Shown here: piece by piece, positions 1 to 6,806 of the stretch
Position numbering within the stretch: the stretch's first letter is position 1
Layout of the letters: every line of letters starts with the position of its first letter
Source: Akkermansiaceae bacterium
GTDB taxonomy: Bacteria; Verrucomicrobiota; Verrucomicrobiia; Verrucomicrobiales; Akkermansiaceae
Direction of reading: 5' to 3'
Length of the DNA: 7,962 bases
NCBI GenBank assembly: GCA_029288115.1
Contig: JARFPV010000033.1
Location: 1 to 7,962 of the forward strand
The notes under the pieces: model-generated
Database searches by the model: none
The model's input: only the letters and a program-made list of their open reading frames with translations
Told to the model about the DNA's origin: nothing
Made by a program: the position numbers and the translations under genes

Positions 1-264
1 GCTGTCTACCAGCGTGATGCCCGGGACGGCCTTGGCGACCGAGCGGAACCGAGGCGACACACCCGGACCGACGCGAAGGCGTAGCCCCTCGCCCTCTCGA
101 TTGCCGAGCGGAAGCGGGTCGCTCTCCCGAGCCTGCCCAGCCACCTCGAACGTCGGCTCCTGCTGCCCGGTGCCATATCTCTCCTTGAAGAGTTTGATCA
201 CCCGCTCTTCCGCATCTTTCAACGTCGTGGCACCAACATCGCGCAGGACCTCCTCCAAAGACAT
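1..264 (-). CDS. Unrecognised protein, N-terminal part, runs off the left edge
   Basis: I do not recognise this protein. The minus-strand frame is open for 88 codons from an ATG at 264-262 to the window edge. The product begins MSLEEVLRDVGATTLKDAEE and is charged and helical at first, then richer in Gly, Pro and Arg; I see no signal peptide, membrane helix or catalytic motif. The ATG is chosen because a purine-rich AGAGGGG lies about 8 bases upstream on the minus strand. The same frame is open back to a TGA at 426-424, with GC-rich third positions in 265-378 and a GTG at 372-370, so the true start could lie further upstream or the piece could be internal. It is markedly GC-richer than everything to the right and is unrelated to the transporter. 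It probably comes from another locus or another organism joined at about 385. That it is coding is fairly likely; the start is uncertain. Confidence 0.42.
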   Translation of the reverse strand, partial: MSLEEVLRDVGATTLKDAEERVIKLFKERYGTGQQEPTFEVAGQARESDPLPLGNREGEGLRLRVGPGVSPRFRSVAKAVPGITLVDS

Positions 265-271
265 CGTGAAG

Positions 272-286
272 GCCCCTCTCCGGGGC
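272..286 (-). promoter_or_regulatory. Small GC hairpin holding the putative ribosome-binding site
   Basis: GCCCC at 272-276 and GGGGC at 282-286 are perfect reverse complements around a 5-base loop. On the minus strand the loop reads GGAGA and lies about 8-13 bases before the ATG at 264-262. A hairpin presenting or masking a Shine-Dalgarno-like loop is possible, but a 5-bp GC stem in GC-rich DNA may be chance. Confidence 0.2.
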
Positions 287-375
287 TCGCTCGCCGGCCA
301 CTCGTAGGCTTTCAGCTTGTCGGTGGTCGCTGACAGATTCCAGAAGCGGTTACAGGTACCGAGGTCGCGCACGAT

Positions 376-392
376 GTCACGGGCAGGCGGGT
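376..392. other. Composition breakpoint / probable junction inside oppA
   Basis: Base composition falls from 64% GC (1-360) to about 45% (421-540). At this point the oppA reading frame leaves its family pattern: after the conserved ...KGGEEPA it reads only Cys-Pro and a TGA. To the left, a different minus-strand frame, offset by one base, is open to the window edge. No terminal repeats, insertion sequence, transposase or target duplication is visible here. An illegitimate recombination or a metagenome assembly chimera would look the same. Confidence 0.6.
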
Positions 393-1405
393 TCTTCGCC
401 GCCTTTGGTGACTTTGTCGATGATCAGTTGCCGATCGATGGCGAGGGAAAGAGCCTTTCTAACACGAACATCCTTGAATTTTTCCAGAGTCATGTTGAAG
501 CGTATGAAGTCACATCCGAGGTAAACCTCTTGTCGGAATTCTTCAGGGTAGCGCTCTCGGCAGTATTCGATCATTTCAGGTGCCAGACGTTCGGTGACAT
601 GCATCTGGTCGTTAAAGAACATGCGTGCCTCGGTGTATTTGTTGCCGATGGGCAGGTAGCGAATGGCGTTGAGTTTCACGACATCGGCATCCCAGTAATG
701 CGGGTTTCTAATCACCTCGATACGGTCGTTAAATTTCCAGGTCTCGAGTTTGAACGGACCGTTGGAGACCATGCTTTCGGGGGCAGTCCAGTAGGTGTTG
801 CGCTCGGTCATCGTGCCATGGGCGAGCACGGTATGCTTTGGCACGGGATACCAGGTGTAGTGCTTGGTGAGGTGCGGTAGGAAGGGGATAGGTGCACGCA
901 GATAAATCTTGAGCGTGTAGTCATCAACCGCTTTCACTCCCACCTGGGAGAAGTCCTTGAGTTCGCCCTTGTTGAATTTTTCCCCGTTCTTGATGTAGAA
1001 AAGCATCGACGAGTACTTGGCCGCGAAATCGGGATGCAGGATACGCTCGTAGGCGAATAGAAAGTCGGCTGTGGTAATGGGCATGCCGTCTGACCACTTG
1101 CCCTCTTTCTGCAAATGGAACGTCCATTCGGTAAAATCCTCGTTGGCTTCCCAGCTTGCAGCGGCACCGGGAAGTGAGCCGCCACTGTCCGACGGATGCT
1201 GCACGCACAGCCCCTCAAAAAGTGAGGTGATGATGTTGCTTTCGATCACTCCGGTGACGATCTGAGGGTCAAGGCCGGCGGGTTCGTTCGAGTTCCCTAC
1301 GATCAGGATTTTTTGCTCAGTGTATTTGTCGATTGGTGATTCCTTGTCGCATGAAGACAAAAAAGGCATCAACAGTACCGGAGTCAGAATGAAGGCGAGA
1401 CGCAT
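377..1405 (-). CDS. oppA: Oligopeptide ABC transporter substrate-binding lipoprotein (OppA-like), C-terminally truncated
   Basis: A family 5 extracellular solute-binding protein that would capture peptides and deliver them to an Opp/Dpp/Yej permease. Residues 1-19 form a lipoprotein signal peptide ending in the lipobox LSSC, with Cys19 the expected lipidated residue. Family landmarks follow: EPAGLDPQ near residue 42, the EGL...PGAAASWE stretch near 65-85, the WSDGMPITTADF stretch near 104-115, NPHYWDA near 235-241, and VRKALSLAIDR near 315-325. The ATG is fixed by an in-frame TGA 24 bases upstream. The protein stops at 342 residues just after KGGEEPA, whereas OppA proteins are about 530-560, so roughly the last 200 residues, including much of the lobe that closes over the peptide, are missing. 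The loss coincides with the composition breakpoint. It is transcribed away from the yej operon across a 157-base gap and may serve the same transporter. As it stands it is probably non-functional, or incomplete only because of the assembly. Confidence 0.88.
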   Translation of the reverse strand: MRLAFILTPVLLMPFLSSCDKESPIDKYTEQKILIVGNSNEPAGLDPQIVTGVIESNIITSLFEGLCVQHPSDSGGSLPGAAASWEANEDFTEWTFHLQKEGKWSDGMPITTADFLFAYERILHPDFAAKYSSMLFYIKNGEKFNKGELKDFSQVGVKAVDDYTLKIYLRAPIPFLPHLTKHYTWYPVPKHTVLAHGTMTERNTYWTAPESMVSNGPFKLETWKFNDRIEVIRNPHYWDADVVKLNAIRYLPIGNKYTEARMFFNDQMHVTERLAPEMIEYCRERYPEEFRQEVYLGCDFIRFNMTLEKFKDVRVRKALSLAIDRQLIIDKVTKGGEEPACP

Positions 1406-1490
1406 GACGCACTGAAACTGGCTATTTCACAGAGAATGTGGAGCATTTTTTCGCGGAGATTGACGAAAATATGAAAACCCAAACACGGGC

Positions 1491-1519
1491 TTGCGTCGCT
1501 GTTGACTGTGACATACAAA
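1491..1519 (+). promoter_or_regulatory. Possible sigma70-like promoter for the yej operon (weak)
   Basis: The 157-base gap 1406-1562 separates divergent starts and should hold both promoters. On the plus strand TTGCGT (1491-1496) and TACAAA (1514-1519) are 17 bases apart, matching 3 of 6 and 4 of 6 consensus positions. A better -35-like TTGACT at 1502-1507 has no -10 partner at proper spacing. I found no convincing promoter on the minus strand and no clear operator repeat. This is a guess from spacing only. Confidence 0.2.
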
Positions 1520-1562
1520 ACTTACGGCCCTCAGCAGTGCTCGAGGGTTGTTTCATTTCCCT

Positions 1563-2909
1563 ATGAAAGCCTATTTCATCAGACGATTCCTGCTTGTCCC
1601 GATTACTTTGCTCGGGGTCACGCTGATTGTCTTCACGCTGACGCGATTCATGCCGGGTAGTCCGATTGAACGAGCGATGCAGAGGGCAACGCAGAGTGAT
1701 GAAAATAGTAATTCCGCGGGAGGAAATCAGGGGGGAGGTGCTCTTAGCGAGGACGATCTGGAGAAACAGGAGGAGGAATATGGCTATGACAAGCCGATAC
1801 CGGTCGCCTACCTGCAGTGGCTGGGTTTGTGGCCACGTGAGCGTCGCATTAGCAAAGGGGAAATCCGTCCGCAGCAGCGGGAGGACGTCATCGGTGACCA
1901 ACTTATCAAGGATCCTGAGAATGAGACGTTGGTGGTGCTCAAGGGCAGTGGCCGTCAAGTGCTGGTGAATAAGAAGAGTCCCGAGGAGGCGACATTTGTC
2001 GATAATGGTAAGAAAATAAGTGAATCTGGTTGGAGCGTGCGTATTGAATCGCCTGAGGACCGGGCAGAACGCTGGGCCAGGCGCAATGATCGGCCCGCGT
2101 CGGAGGCCGTTACCAAACCTTACCGTGCGGTGGTTTATAAAAAGCGGTTCGCGGGGTTGGTTCAGGGAGATCTGGGTAGGTCATCGACTTATGGGGACAA
2201 GGTTTCAGACATGATTCTGGCGCGTGTTCCCATTGCGGTGTATTTCGGGTTGCTCTCCACGATCATCATTTACTCGGTTTGTATTCCCTTGGGTATCATC
2301 AAGGCGATCAAGCACCGGACATTCATCGATAATATAAGCTCGGTGCTTGTGTTTGTGGGTTACTCGATCCCTGGTTTTGCATTGGGGGCTCTCCTGATTG
2401 TTTACCTTGGTGCCCGTCTAGGTTGGTTTCCTTTGTTTGGATTGACGAGTCCGGGTGCGGAAGATCTTGCTGCTTGGGAGCAAATCAAGGATCTCGCGCA
2501 TCATACTGTGTTGCCTTTGCTTTGTTATATTGTCGGCGGCTTTGCCTATACGACGATGATGATGAAAAACAACCTGATGGATAATCTTGCAGCCGACTAC
2601 GTGCGTACGGCGGTATCGAAGGGGGTGAGTTTTCGGAGCGCGGTGTTTAAGCACGCATTCAGGAATTCGTTCATCCCGATTGCAACTAGCTTAGGCGGAC
2701 TGATCACGATCTTTGTTGGGGGTAGCATGTTGATCGAGACGGTGTTTGATATCCAGGGTTTTGGTTTGCTTCAGTATCAGGCAATCATGAATCGTGATAA
2801 CTACGTTATTATGGGAACTCTGACGATCGCTGCCTTCCTGATGCTTATCGGTAATATCATCTCGGACATCATCGTGGCGATGATCGATCCACGCATTAAA
2901 TTTCACTAA
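1563..2909 (+). CDS. yejB: Peptide ABC transporter permease, YejB family, with enlarged periplasmic loop
   Basis: Inner-membrane permease, one half of the transport channel of a Yej-type peptide importer. ATG 1563 gives 448 residues beginning MKAYFIRRFLLVP, the usual N-terminus of the family; an in-frame TTG at 1548 would add five residues but has GAGGG directly against it. A GAGGG at 1543-1547 lies 15 bases before the ATG, a long spacing. TM1 is near residues 8-27, and five further helices lie near 225-249, 257-283, 312-335, 376-392 and 416-440. The EAA loop that contacts the ATPase is near 344-372 (DYVRTAVSKG...HAFRNSFIP). The C-terminus DPRIKF matches YejB's DPRIDF. YejB is about 364 residues in E. 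coli and OppB about 306; the surplus here is a hydrophilic, Ser/Gly-rich then highly charged segment at about 45-62 and 88-195, between TM1 and the conserved QGDLGRS. First gene of the operon, 4 bases before yejE. Confidence 0.93.
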   Translation: MKAYFIRRFLLVPITLLGVTLIVFTLTRFMPGSPIERAMQRATQSDENSNSAGGNQGGGALSEDDLEKQEEEYGYDKPIPVAYLQWLGLWPRERRISKGEIRPQQREDVIGDQLIKDPENETLVVLKGSGRQVLVNKKSPEEATFVDNGKKISESGWSVRIESPEDRAERWARRNDRPASEAVTKPYRAVVYKKRFAGLVQGDLGRSSTYGDKVSDMILARVPIAVYFGLLSTIIIYSVCIPLGIIKAIKHRTFIDNISSVLVFVGYSIPGFALGALLIVYLGARLGWFPLFGLTSPGAEDLAAWEQIKDLAHHTVLPLLCYIVGGFAYTTMMMKNNLMDNLAADYVRTAVSKGVSFRSAVFKHAFRNSFIPIATSLGGLITIFVGGSMLIETVFDIQGFGLLQYQAIMNRDNYVIMGTLTIAAFLMLIGNIISDIIVAMIDPRIKFH

Positions 2910-2913
2910 CATC

Positions 2914-3993
2914 ATGTTTCGTAAAATCGGCTGGCTGCTCACACTGGGGGGGATCATCTCCTGCCTTGGTGAGTTGTTTTTGCTGAAATTGCCGACGCTT
3001 CGCTGGCCGTTTGATGTAAGCCGTGAGTTGAATTGGCTAAACTGGGGAGATCCTGACGCGCCTTTTCTGTGGTTCGGCTGGCTGGCGGCGCTTCTGATGA
3101 TTTTATGTGGTGTGTTGTTGCTCATCAAGTTTCCACGCGACTTTCAATTTACGCCGATTACCCAACGGCGCATTGACCGGTTCCGCTCGATCAAGCGAGG
3201 CTATCGGGCGTTTGTCATCGTTTTGGTGTTGGCGTTGATTGCATCGCTGGATCATCTCATTGTGGGAAATGAGCCATTGCTGATGAAGTATGACGGGAAA
3301 TATTACTCACCTGCAATTCAGCGGTATTACGAAACAGATGCTGATGGGAACCGCGTCATGTTCAAGGGGAAGCACTTTGGTCTCGGTGGTGATACTGCAG
3401 AGTATAAACCCGACTATAGATGGCTGAAAAAGAATTTCAAAAAGGAGAGCTCTGATTATTGGGTGCTGATGCCGTTGGTGCCCTATGCCCCTACTCAGGA
3501 TACAGTGACAGTGCCGACCATGGAGTTGGAAGTGCGTGACGATGGTCGGCTCTATCACCCGAGTGCTTCAGAGCCCTTTTCCGGTTTGGCGGCCAAGGTG
3601 TATGATCTGGATGATCCGGGGAGGATGCATCTCCGTTACCGTTACCGACAAGGGCTGCGCGAAGGCGTGGTAGATGGTTGGGATGAAGAACGTGTGCGCG
3701 TTTATAGTGCCGAATATAGTCGAGGTGAGCTGGTTGTTGAAAAATATACCGGTGAGGGGACAAAGGAAAATTTCCTTGTAAAGAGAAGTTCGAAACTCCG
3801 TAAAATTTATTACGCCCCTTCGCCGCCGAGTGTTGGGATGGGGCACTTGTTGGGTACCACACCACAAGGATATGACGTGCTTGCTTACCTCTTTGGTGGT
3901 CTGCAAGTAAACTTCAAGGCGTCACTGTTCTACATTCCCGCCATCTATGCCATCGGTATTACGATTGGCTTGCTTATGGGGTTTTTTGGTTGA
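2914..3993 (+). CDS. yejE: Peptide ABC transporter permease, YejE family, N-terminal part up to an in-frame TGA
   Basis: First two thirds of the second channel subunit. Residues 1-75 contain two extra hydrophobic helices (about 5-25 and 51-72) not present in E. coli YejE as I recall it. From about 80 the YejE pattern begins: RRIDRFRSIKRGYRAF, a membrane helix near 98-117, then NEPLLMKYDGKYYSP and DYWVLMPLVPY. A hydrophilic insertion of about 100 residues (about 192-300, rich in Tyr, Arg, Glu) precedes SPPSVGMGHLLGTTPQGYDVLA, which corresponds to YejE's SPPSRQNWLGTD...GDVLA. The next helix (335-356) ends at GLLMGFFG and codon 360 is TGA. The missing remainder (helices, EAA loop) is encoded immediately downstream in the same frame, so with readthrough the protein would be 540 residues against about 341 in E. 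coli. The start ATG follows yejB by 4 bases with no Shine-Dalgarno. Without the second part this fragment cannot form a transport channel. Confidence 0.85.
   Translation: MFRKIGWLLTLGGIISCLGELFLLKLPTLRWPFDVSRELNWLNWGDPDAPFLWFGWLAALLMILCGVLLLIKFPRDFQFTPITQRRIDRFRSIKRGYRAFVIVLVLALIASLDHLIVGNEPLLMKYDGKYYSPAIQRYYETDADGNRVMFKGKHFGLGGDTAEYKPDYRWLKKNFKKESSDYWVLMPLVPYAPTQDTVTVPTMELEVRDDGRLYHPSASEPFSGLAAKVYDLDDPGRMHLRYRYRQGLREGVVDGWDEERVRVYSAEYSRGELVVEKYTGEGTKENFLVKRSSKLRKIYYAPSPPSVGMGHLLGTTPQGYDVLAYLFGGLQVNFKASLFYIPAIYAIGITIGLLMGFFG
3991..3993 (+). other. In-frame TGA interrupting yejE
   Basis: The TGA and the following GTG are in one frame with both flanking parts. E. coli YejE has GYYGGKVDL here (from memory) and this gene has GFFG-stop-VFDL, so the stop occupies the second glycine and a single G-to-T change from GGA would produce it. 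The base context is TTTTTT GGT TGA GTG. The T run cannot explain the stop by one indel, because the frame is the same on both sides. No obvious hairpin of selenocysteine type follows, and neighbouring genes use TGA as a real stop. Confidence 0.9.
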
Positions 3994-4536
3994 GTGTTTG
4001 ACTTGGTGGTGCAGCGACTTATCGAGATATTTTCTAACGTGCCATTCCTGTTTGTGGTTATTATAGTGAGCTCGTCGGTGCCAATCTCAATCAAGGAGAA
4101 ATCCGGGTTGGGTGTCATTATTGCCATTTTGGTGATTTTCGGATGGATGGGGATGACTTATCTGATGCGCACGGCTGCGCTGAAAGAAAAAGCCCGTGAT
4201 TACGTGGCTGCTAGCCGTGTGATCGGATGCACGACGCCACGCATTGTTTTTAAACACATCCTGCCTAACACGGTGGCGATTCTCGTGACCTTGATTCCTT
4301 TCTCTATCTCAGGACTCATTCTGGGTTTGACCTCACTCGACTACCTGGGTTTTGGCTTGCCTCCGAAGTATGCGACATGGGGAACGCTACTGAAGGATGG
4401 GCTACAGAATATTTCCGCACCATGGCTGGTTAGCTCAGCTTTTGTCTGTCTCGTCTCGCTACTCATCCTTGTCACCTTTATTGGTGAGGCGGTGAGGGAA
4501 GCATTTGATCCTAAAAAATTCACCTATTACAAGTAA
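3994..4536 (+). CDS. yejE: Peptide ABC transporter permease, YejE family, C-terminal part after the in-frame TGA
   Basis: Carries the rest of the YejE channel subunit. It reads FDLVVQRLIEIFSNVPFLF at 2-20 (the QRFIEVWS stretch of YejE), hydrophobic helices near 15-30 and 38-58, the EAA loop at about 69-92 (DYVAASRVIG...FKHILPN) that docks on the ATPases, and the family hallmarks LTSLDYLGFGLP near 112-123, APWL near 142 and FIGEAVREAFDPKKF near 162-176. A GTG abuts the TGA and is the only plausible separate start before the Met at residue 53. It has no Shine-Dalgarno, so independent translation would depend on re-initiation by the ribosome finishing the first part. The conserved sequence is intact to its TAA, so the stop is recent, is tolerated, or is a sequencing error. 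The TAA overlaps the yejA ATG by one base, which suggests coupled translation of the next gene. Confidence 0.85.
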   Translation: MFDLVVQRLIEIFSNVPFLFVVIIVSSSVPISIKEKSGLGVIIAILVIFGWMGMTYLMRTAALKEKARDYVAASRVIGCTTPRIVFKHILPNTVAILVTLIPFSISGLILGLTSLDYLGFGLPPKYATWGTLLKDGLQNISAPWLVSSAFVCLVSLLILVTFIGEAVREAFDPKKFTYYK

Positions 4537-6806
4537 TGAAGCCCTGCTTGAAACGAATCGGATTTGGTCTTTTGGCGACGCTGTTTGGCTTCGGGTTTTC
4601 TGCCTGTGATGATCCTGAGGAGGAGGTTGAACGGAGTTTTGGGCTCGATGAGTTCATACCAAAGTACAACAAGTACATCAGGGATTGGCTGGTTAAACAA
4701 AAAGGGGTTCACGAAAAGGCAATCGAGGATGCGCAGGCCAAGCTTGCTGATGCCACGGAGAAGGAAAAAGCCAGCCTTCAGGATACCATCAAGGAAAACC
4801 AAAGTGCCATTGAGCGCATCGAGTTTCGTCAGGGGCTTGGCGACTATTTCATGGCTAAAAAAGAGTCAGATCTTCCTGCTGGGCTCGTCTGGGAAGATGG
4901 TATGGATGAACCGGAAATTGGAGACCCCAAAGCAAAAAAAGGCGGGGTGTTCAATTTTTATGAACTCGATTTTCCTGCGACGGTACGTCCTTTTGGGCCC
5001 GAAGCGAATAACAGTTTTCGCAGTCGCATCTACGATGATATTGAGCTCGAGCTGGTGAAATTACATCCAATGACGAACCGAGTCATGCCCGGTGTCGCGC
5101 GTAAGTGGGCGGTGAGCGAGGACGGGCGAACCGTTTACTTCGAGATTGATCCCGATGCCAAGTTCAATGACGGTGTGCCGGTTCGTGCGCGCGATCTTCA
5201 GACACAAATCTATATTCGGGTGTCTGATCATGTGATCGAACCATACGGGAAGCAATATTTCAGGGAGCAATATGCACAGGTCGCAACGTATGGGGACAGA
5301 TTCGTTTCGGTGAGCATGCCGGTTTCGAAACCGCTGATGCCTTATTATGCAGGCTCTTTGCCTCCTGCAGCATCGCATTTCTATGACGAGTATGGCCCGG
5401 ATTATGCAGAACGATACCAATGGAGGGTGCCCCCGACCACGGGTGCGTATTTCGTCAAAGATGAGGATATCAAAAAAGGGGTTTCCATCACCCTGACACG
5501 CGCCAAGGACTGGTGGGCGAAGGATAAGAAATTCTACCGTTACCGGTTCAATCCGGATAAGGTTGTCTTCACGACGATCCGTGACGCCTCCAAAGCCTTC
5601 GAGTTGTTTCGTGCCGGGCAGTTGGATGCGGATTATCTCACACGCCCCAACCTTTGGTATCAGAAAAGCGAGATTGAACCTGTCTACGATGGTTACATCG
5701 AGCGTTACAAATTTTACACCCAATACCCACGTGTGCCGCGCGGTGCGTATCTGAATGTCGTCCACCCTGTGCTGAAGGAAGTCGACGCTCGCAAGGGAAT
5801 CGCCCACGCGCTGAACTGGCAGAAGGTCATCGATGTCGTTTTCCGGGGTGATTATTCGCGACTCCAACTCATGGGGCAGGGGTTTGGAGAATTTACGAAT
5901 CCCAATATCAAGGCGCGGAAATTTTCCCCCGCTAAGGCGCGTGAATTCTTTGCCAAGGCAGGCTATACCGAGGAGGGGCCGGATGGCATTTTGCGTAAAC
6001 CATCGGGTGCGCGTTTGGCAGTGGCTATGGCCTATCCACTCGTTCACTACTACCCCAAGGTCGTTGCCATTCTCAAGGAGGAGGCCGCAAAAGCTGGGAT
6101 GGAGCTACGTGATGACGGTTTGGAGTCCACTGCGTTTTATAAGAAGGTCATGAAAAAAGAGCACGACATGGTTCTGTGGGGTTGGGGAACCATTCCACCT
6201 TTTCCCCGATATTACCAAGGTTATCATTCAAAGAATGCTCTGAATCAAGATGGTGAACCTAAACAGCAGACGAATAATATTAACAGCTACTCGAATCCAA
6301 AAATGGATGAGTTAGTCGTCGGGCTGCGTTATGCTCGCACAACGGATGAAGTGAAAAAACTGAGCTGGGCGATTCAGCAAATGATCCACGATGAGGCTCT
6401 GTTTTTGCCAGCCTGGATGGTTGATTATGTGCGCATTGGCTCCTGGCGCTGGGTGCGGTGGCCCGACACCAAACATACGCCGTTTAATGTGCCGATCATT
6501 TATGAGCCTTTGGAAAGCCATGTCCTGTGGATTGATGAGGATATTAAAAAGGAAACGATCAAGGCAATGCGTTCTGGTAAGACGTTTCCCGAGGTGCAGA
6601 AAGTCATCGATGTGTTTAAAGATGGGATTCAACTGCCAGGTGATGAACCAAAGGTAGAAGAGCCAGAAGATGAACCTGAGGATCAGCCGATGCCGGAGGA
6701 GGATTCCCCCGTGTTGGAGATACCGAAACCTGACCCGGAGGAAAATTCCGAATTGCCATCGAGCCTTCCGGTGCCCAAAGAAGAGGAAGGAGTGATTGGT
6801 GAGTGA
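4536..6806 (+). CDS. yejA: Peptide ABC transporter substrate-binding lipoprotein, YejA family, with coiled coil and acidic tail
   Basis: Family 5 solute-binding lipoprotein that would present peptides to YejB/YejE. The signal peptide ends in the lipobox FSAC, with Cys24 as the lipid site. Residues about 50-98 form a Lys/Glu/Ala-rich heptad-like helix, a probable coiled coil. The binding domain starts near GLVWEDGMDEPEIGDPKAKKGG (117-137), which resembles the YejA start 'GDIKYP...NPDAPKGG'. It continues through PGVARKWAVSEDGRTVYFEI (185-204), FNDGVPV (210-216), the DARKGIAHALNW helix and DMVLWGWGTIPP near 545-556. Residues 702-756 are an acidic Pro/Glu tail, probably disordered. At 756 residues it is about 150 longer than E. 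coli YejA (604, from memory), the excess lying at both ends. The start ATG shares one base with the yejE TAA, and no Shine-Dalgarno is visible. In E. coli yejA comes first in the operon; here it follows the permeases. It overlaps the ATPase gene by 8 bases. Confidence 0.92.
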   Translation: MKPCLKRIGFGLLATLFGFGFSACDDPEEEVERSFGLDEFIPKYNKYIRDWLVKQKGVHEKAIEDAQAKLADATEKEKASLQDTIKENQSAIERIEFRQGLGDYFMAKKESDLPAGLVWEDGMDEPEIGDPKAKKGGVFNFYELDFPATVRPFGPEANNSFRSRIYDDIELELVKLHPMTNRVMPGVARKWAVSEDGRTVYFEIDPDAKFNDGVPVRARDLQTQIYIRVSDHVIEPYGKQYFREQYAQVATYGDRFVSVSMPVSKPLMPYYAGSLPPAASHFYDEYGPDYAERYQWRVPPTTGAYFVKDEDIKKGVSITLTRAKDWWAKDKKFYRYRFNPDKVVFTTIRDASKAFELFRAGQLDADYLTRPNLWYQKSEIEPVYDGYIERYKFYTQYPRVPRGAYLNVVHPVLKEVDARKGIAHALNWQKVIDVVFRGDYSRLQLMGQGFGEFTNPNIKARKFSPAKAREFFAKAGYTEEGPDGILRKPSGARLAVAMAYPLVHYYPKVVAILKEEAAKAGMELRDDGLESTAFYKKVMKKEHDMVLWGWGTIPPFPRYYQGYHSKNALNQDGEPKQQTNNINSYSNPKMDELVVGLRYARTTDEVKKLSWAIQQMIHDEALFLPAWMVDYVRIGSWRWVRWPDTKHTPFNVPIIYEPLESHVLWIDEDIKKETIKAMRSGKTFPEVQKVIDVFKDGIQLPGDEPKVEEPEDEPEDQPMPEEDSPVLEIPKPDPEENSELPSSLPVPKEEEGVIGE
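6787..6792 (+). promoter_or_regulatory. Strong ribosome-binding site deciding the oppD start
   Basis: AAGGAG lies inside the last codons of yejA, 6 bases before GTG 6799 but only 3 before the alternative TTG 6796. The spacing favours the GTG. It is the only canonical Shine-Dalgarno at a normal distance in this operon; the other internal genes appear to rely on coupling. Confidence 0.75.

Noticed and set aside
14..307. Plus-strand open frame of 97 codons rich in Arg, Ser and Pro
   Set aside because: Its composition is typical of a shadow in GC-rich DNA; the minus-strand frame has the better codon pattern and a plausible start.
317..880. Plus-strand open frame of 187 codons opposite oppA
   Set aside because: It is antisense to a clearly recognisable family 5 binding protein and shows no family resemblance of its own.
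1548..1562. TTG 1548 as the yejB start
   Set aside because: The purine-rich GAGGG directly abuts it, and the family N-terminus matches the ATG at 1563.
3991..3993. Alternative genetic code (UGA as Gly or Trp)
   Set aside because: yejA, oppD and the truncated oppA end in TGA, and tryptophan is encoded by TGG throughout. One internal TGA at a glycine site is not evidence of a code change.
3976..3993. Programmed frameshift at the T run GGGGTTTTTTGG in yejE
   Set aside because: The downstream part is in the same frame as the upstream part, so a single frameshift would not restore the protein.
5061..6047. Minus-strand open frame of 328 codons
   Set aside because: It lies wholly inside yejA, which is continuous and family-matched, and its product looks like a random antisense translation.
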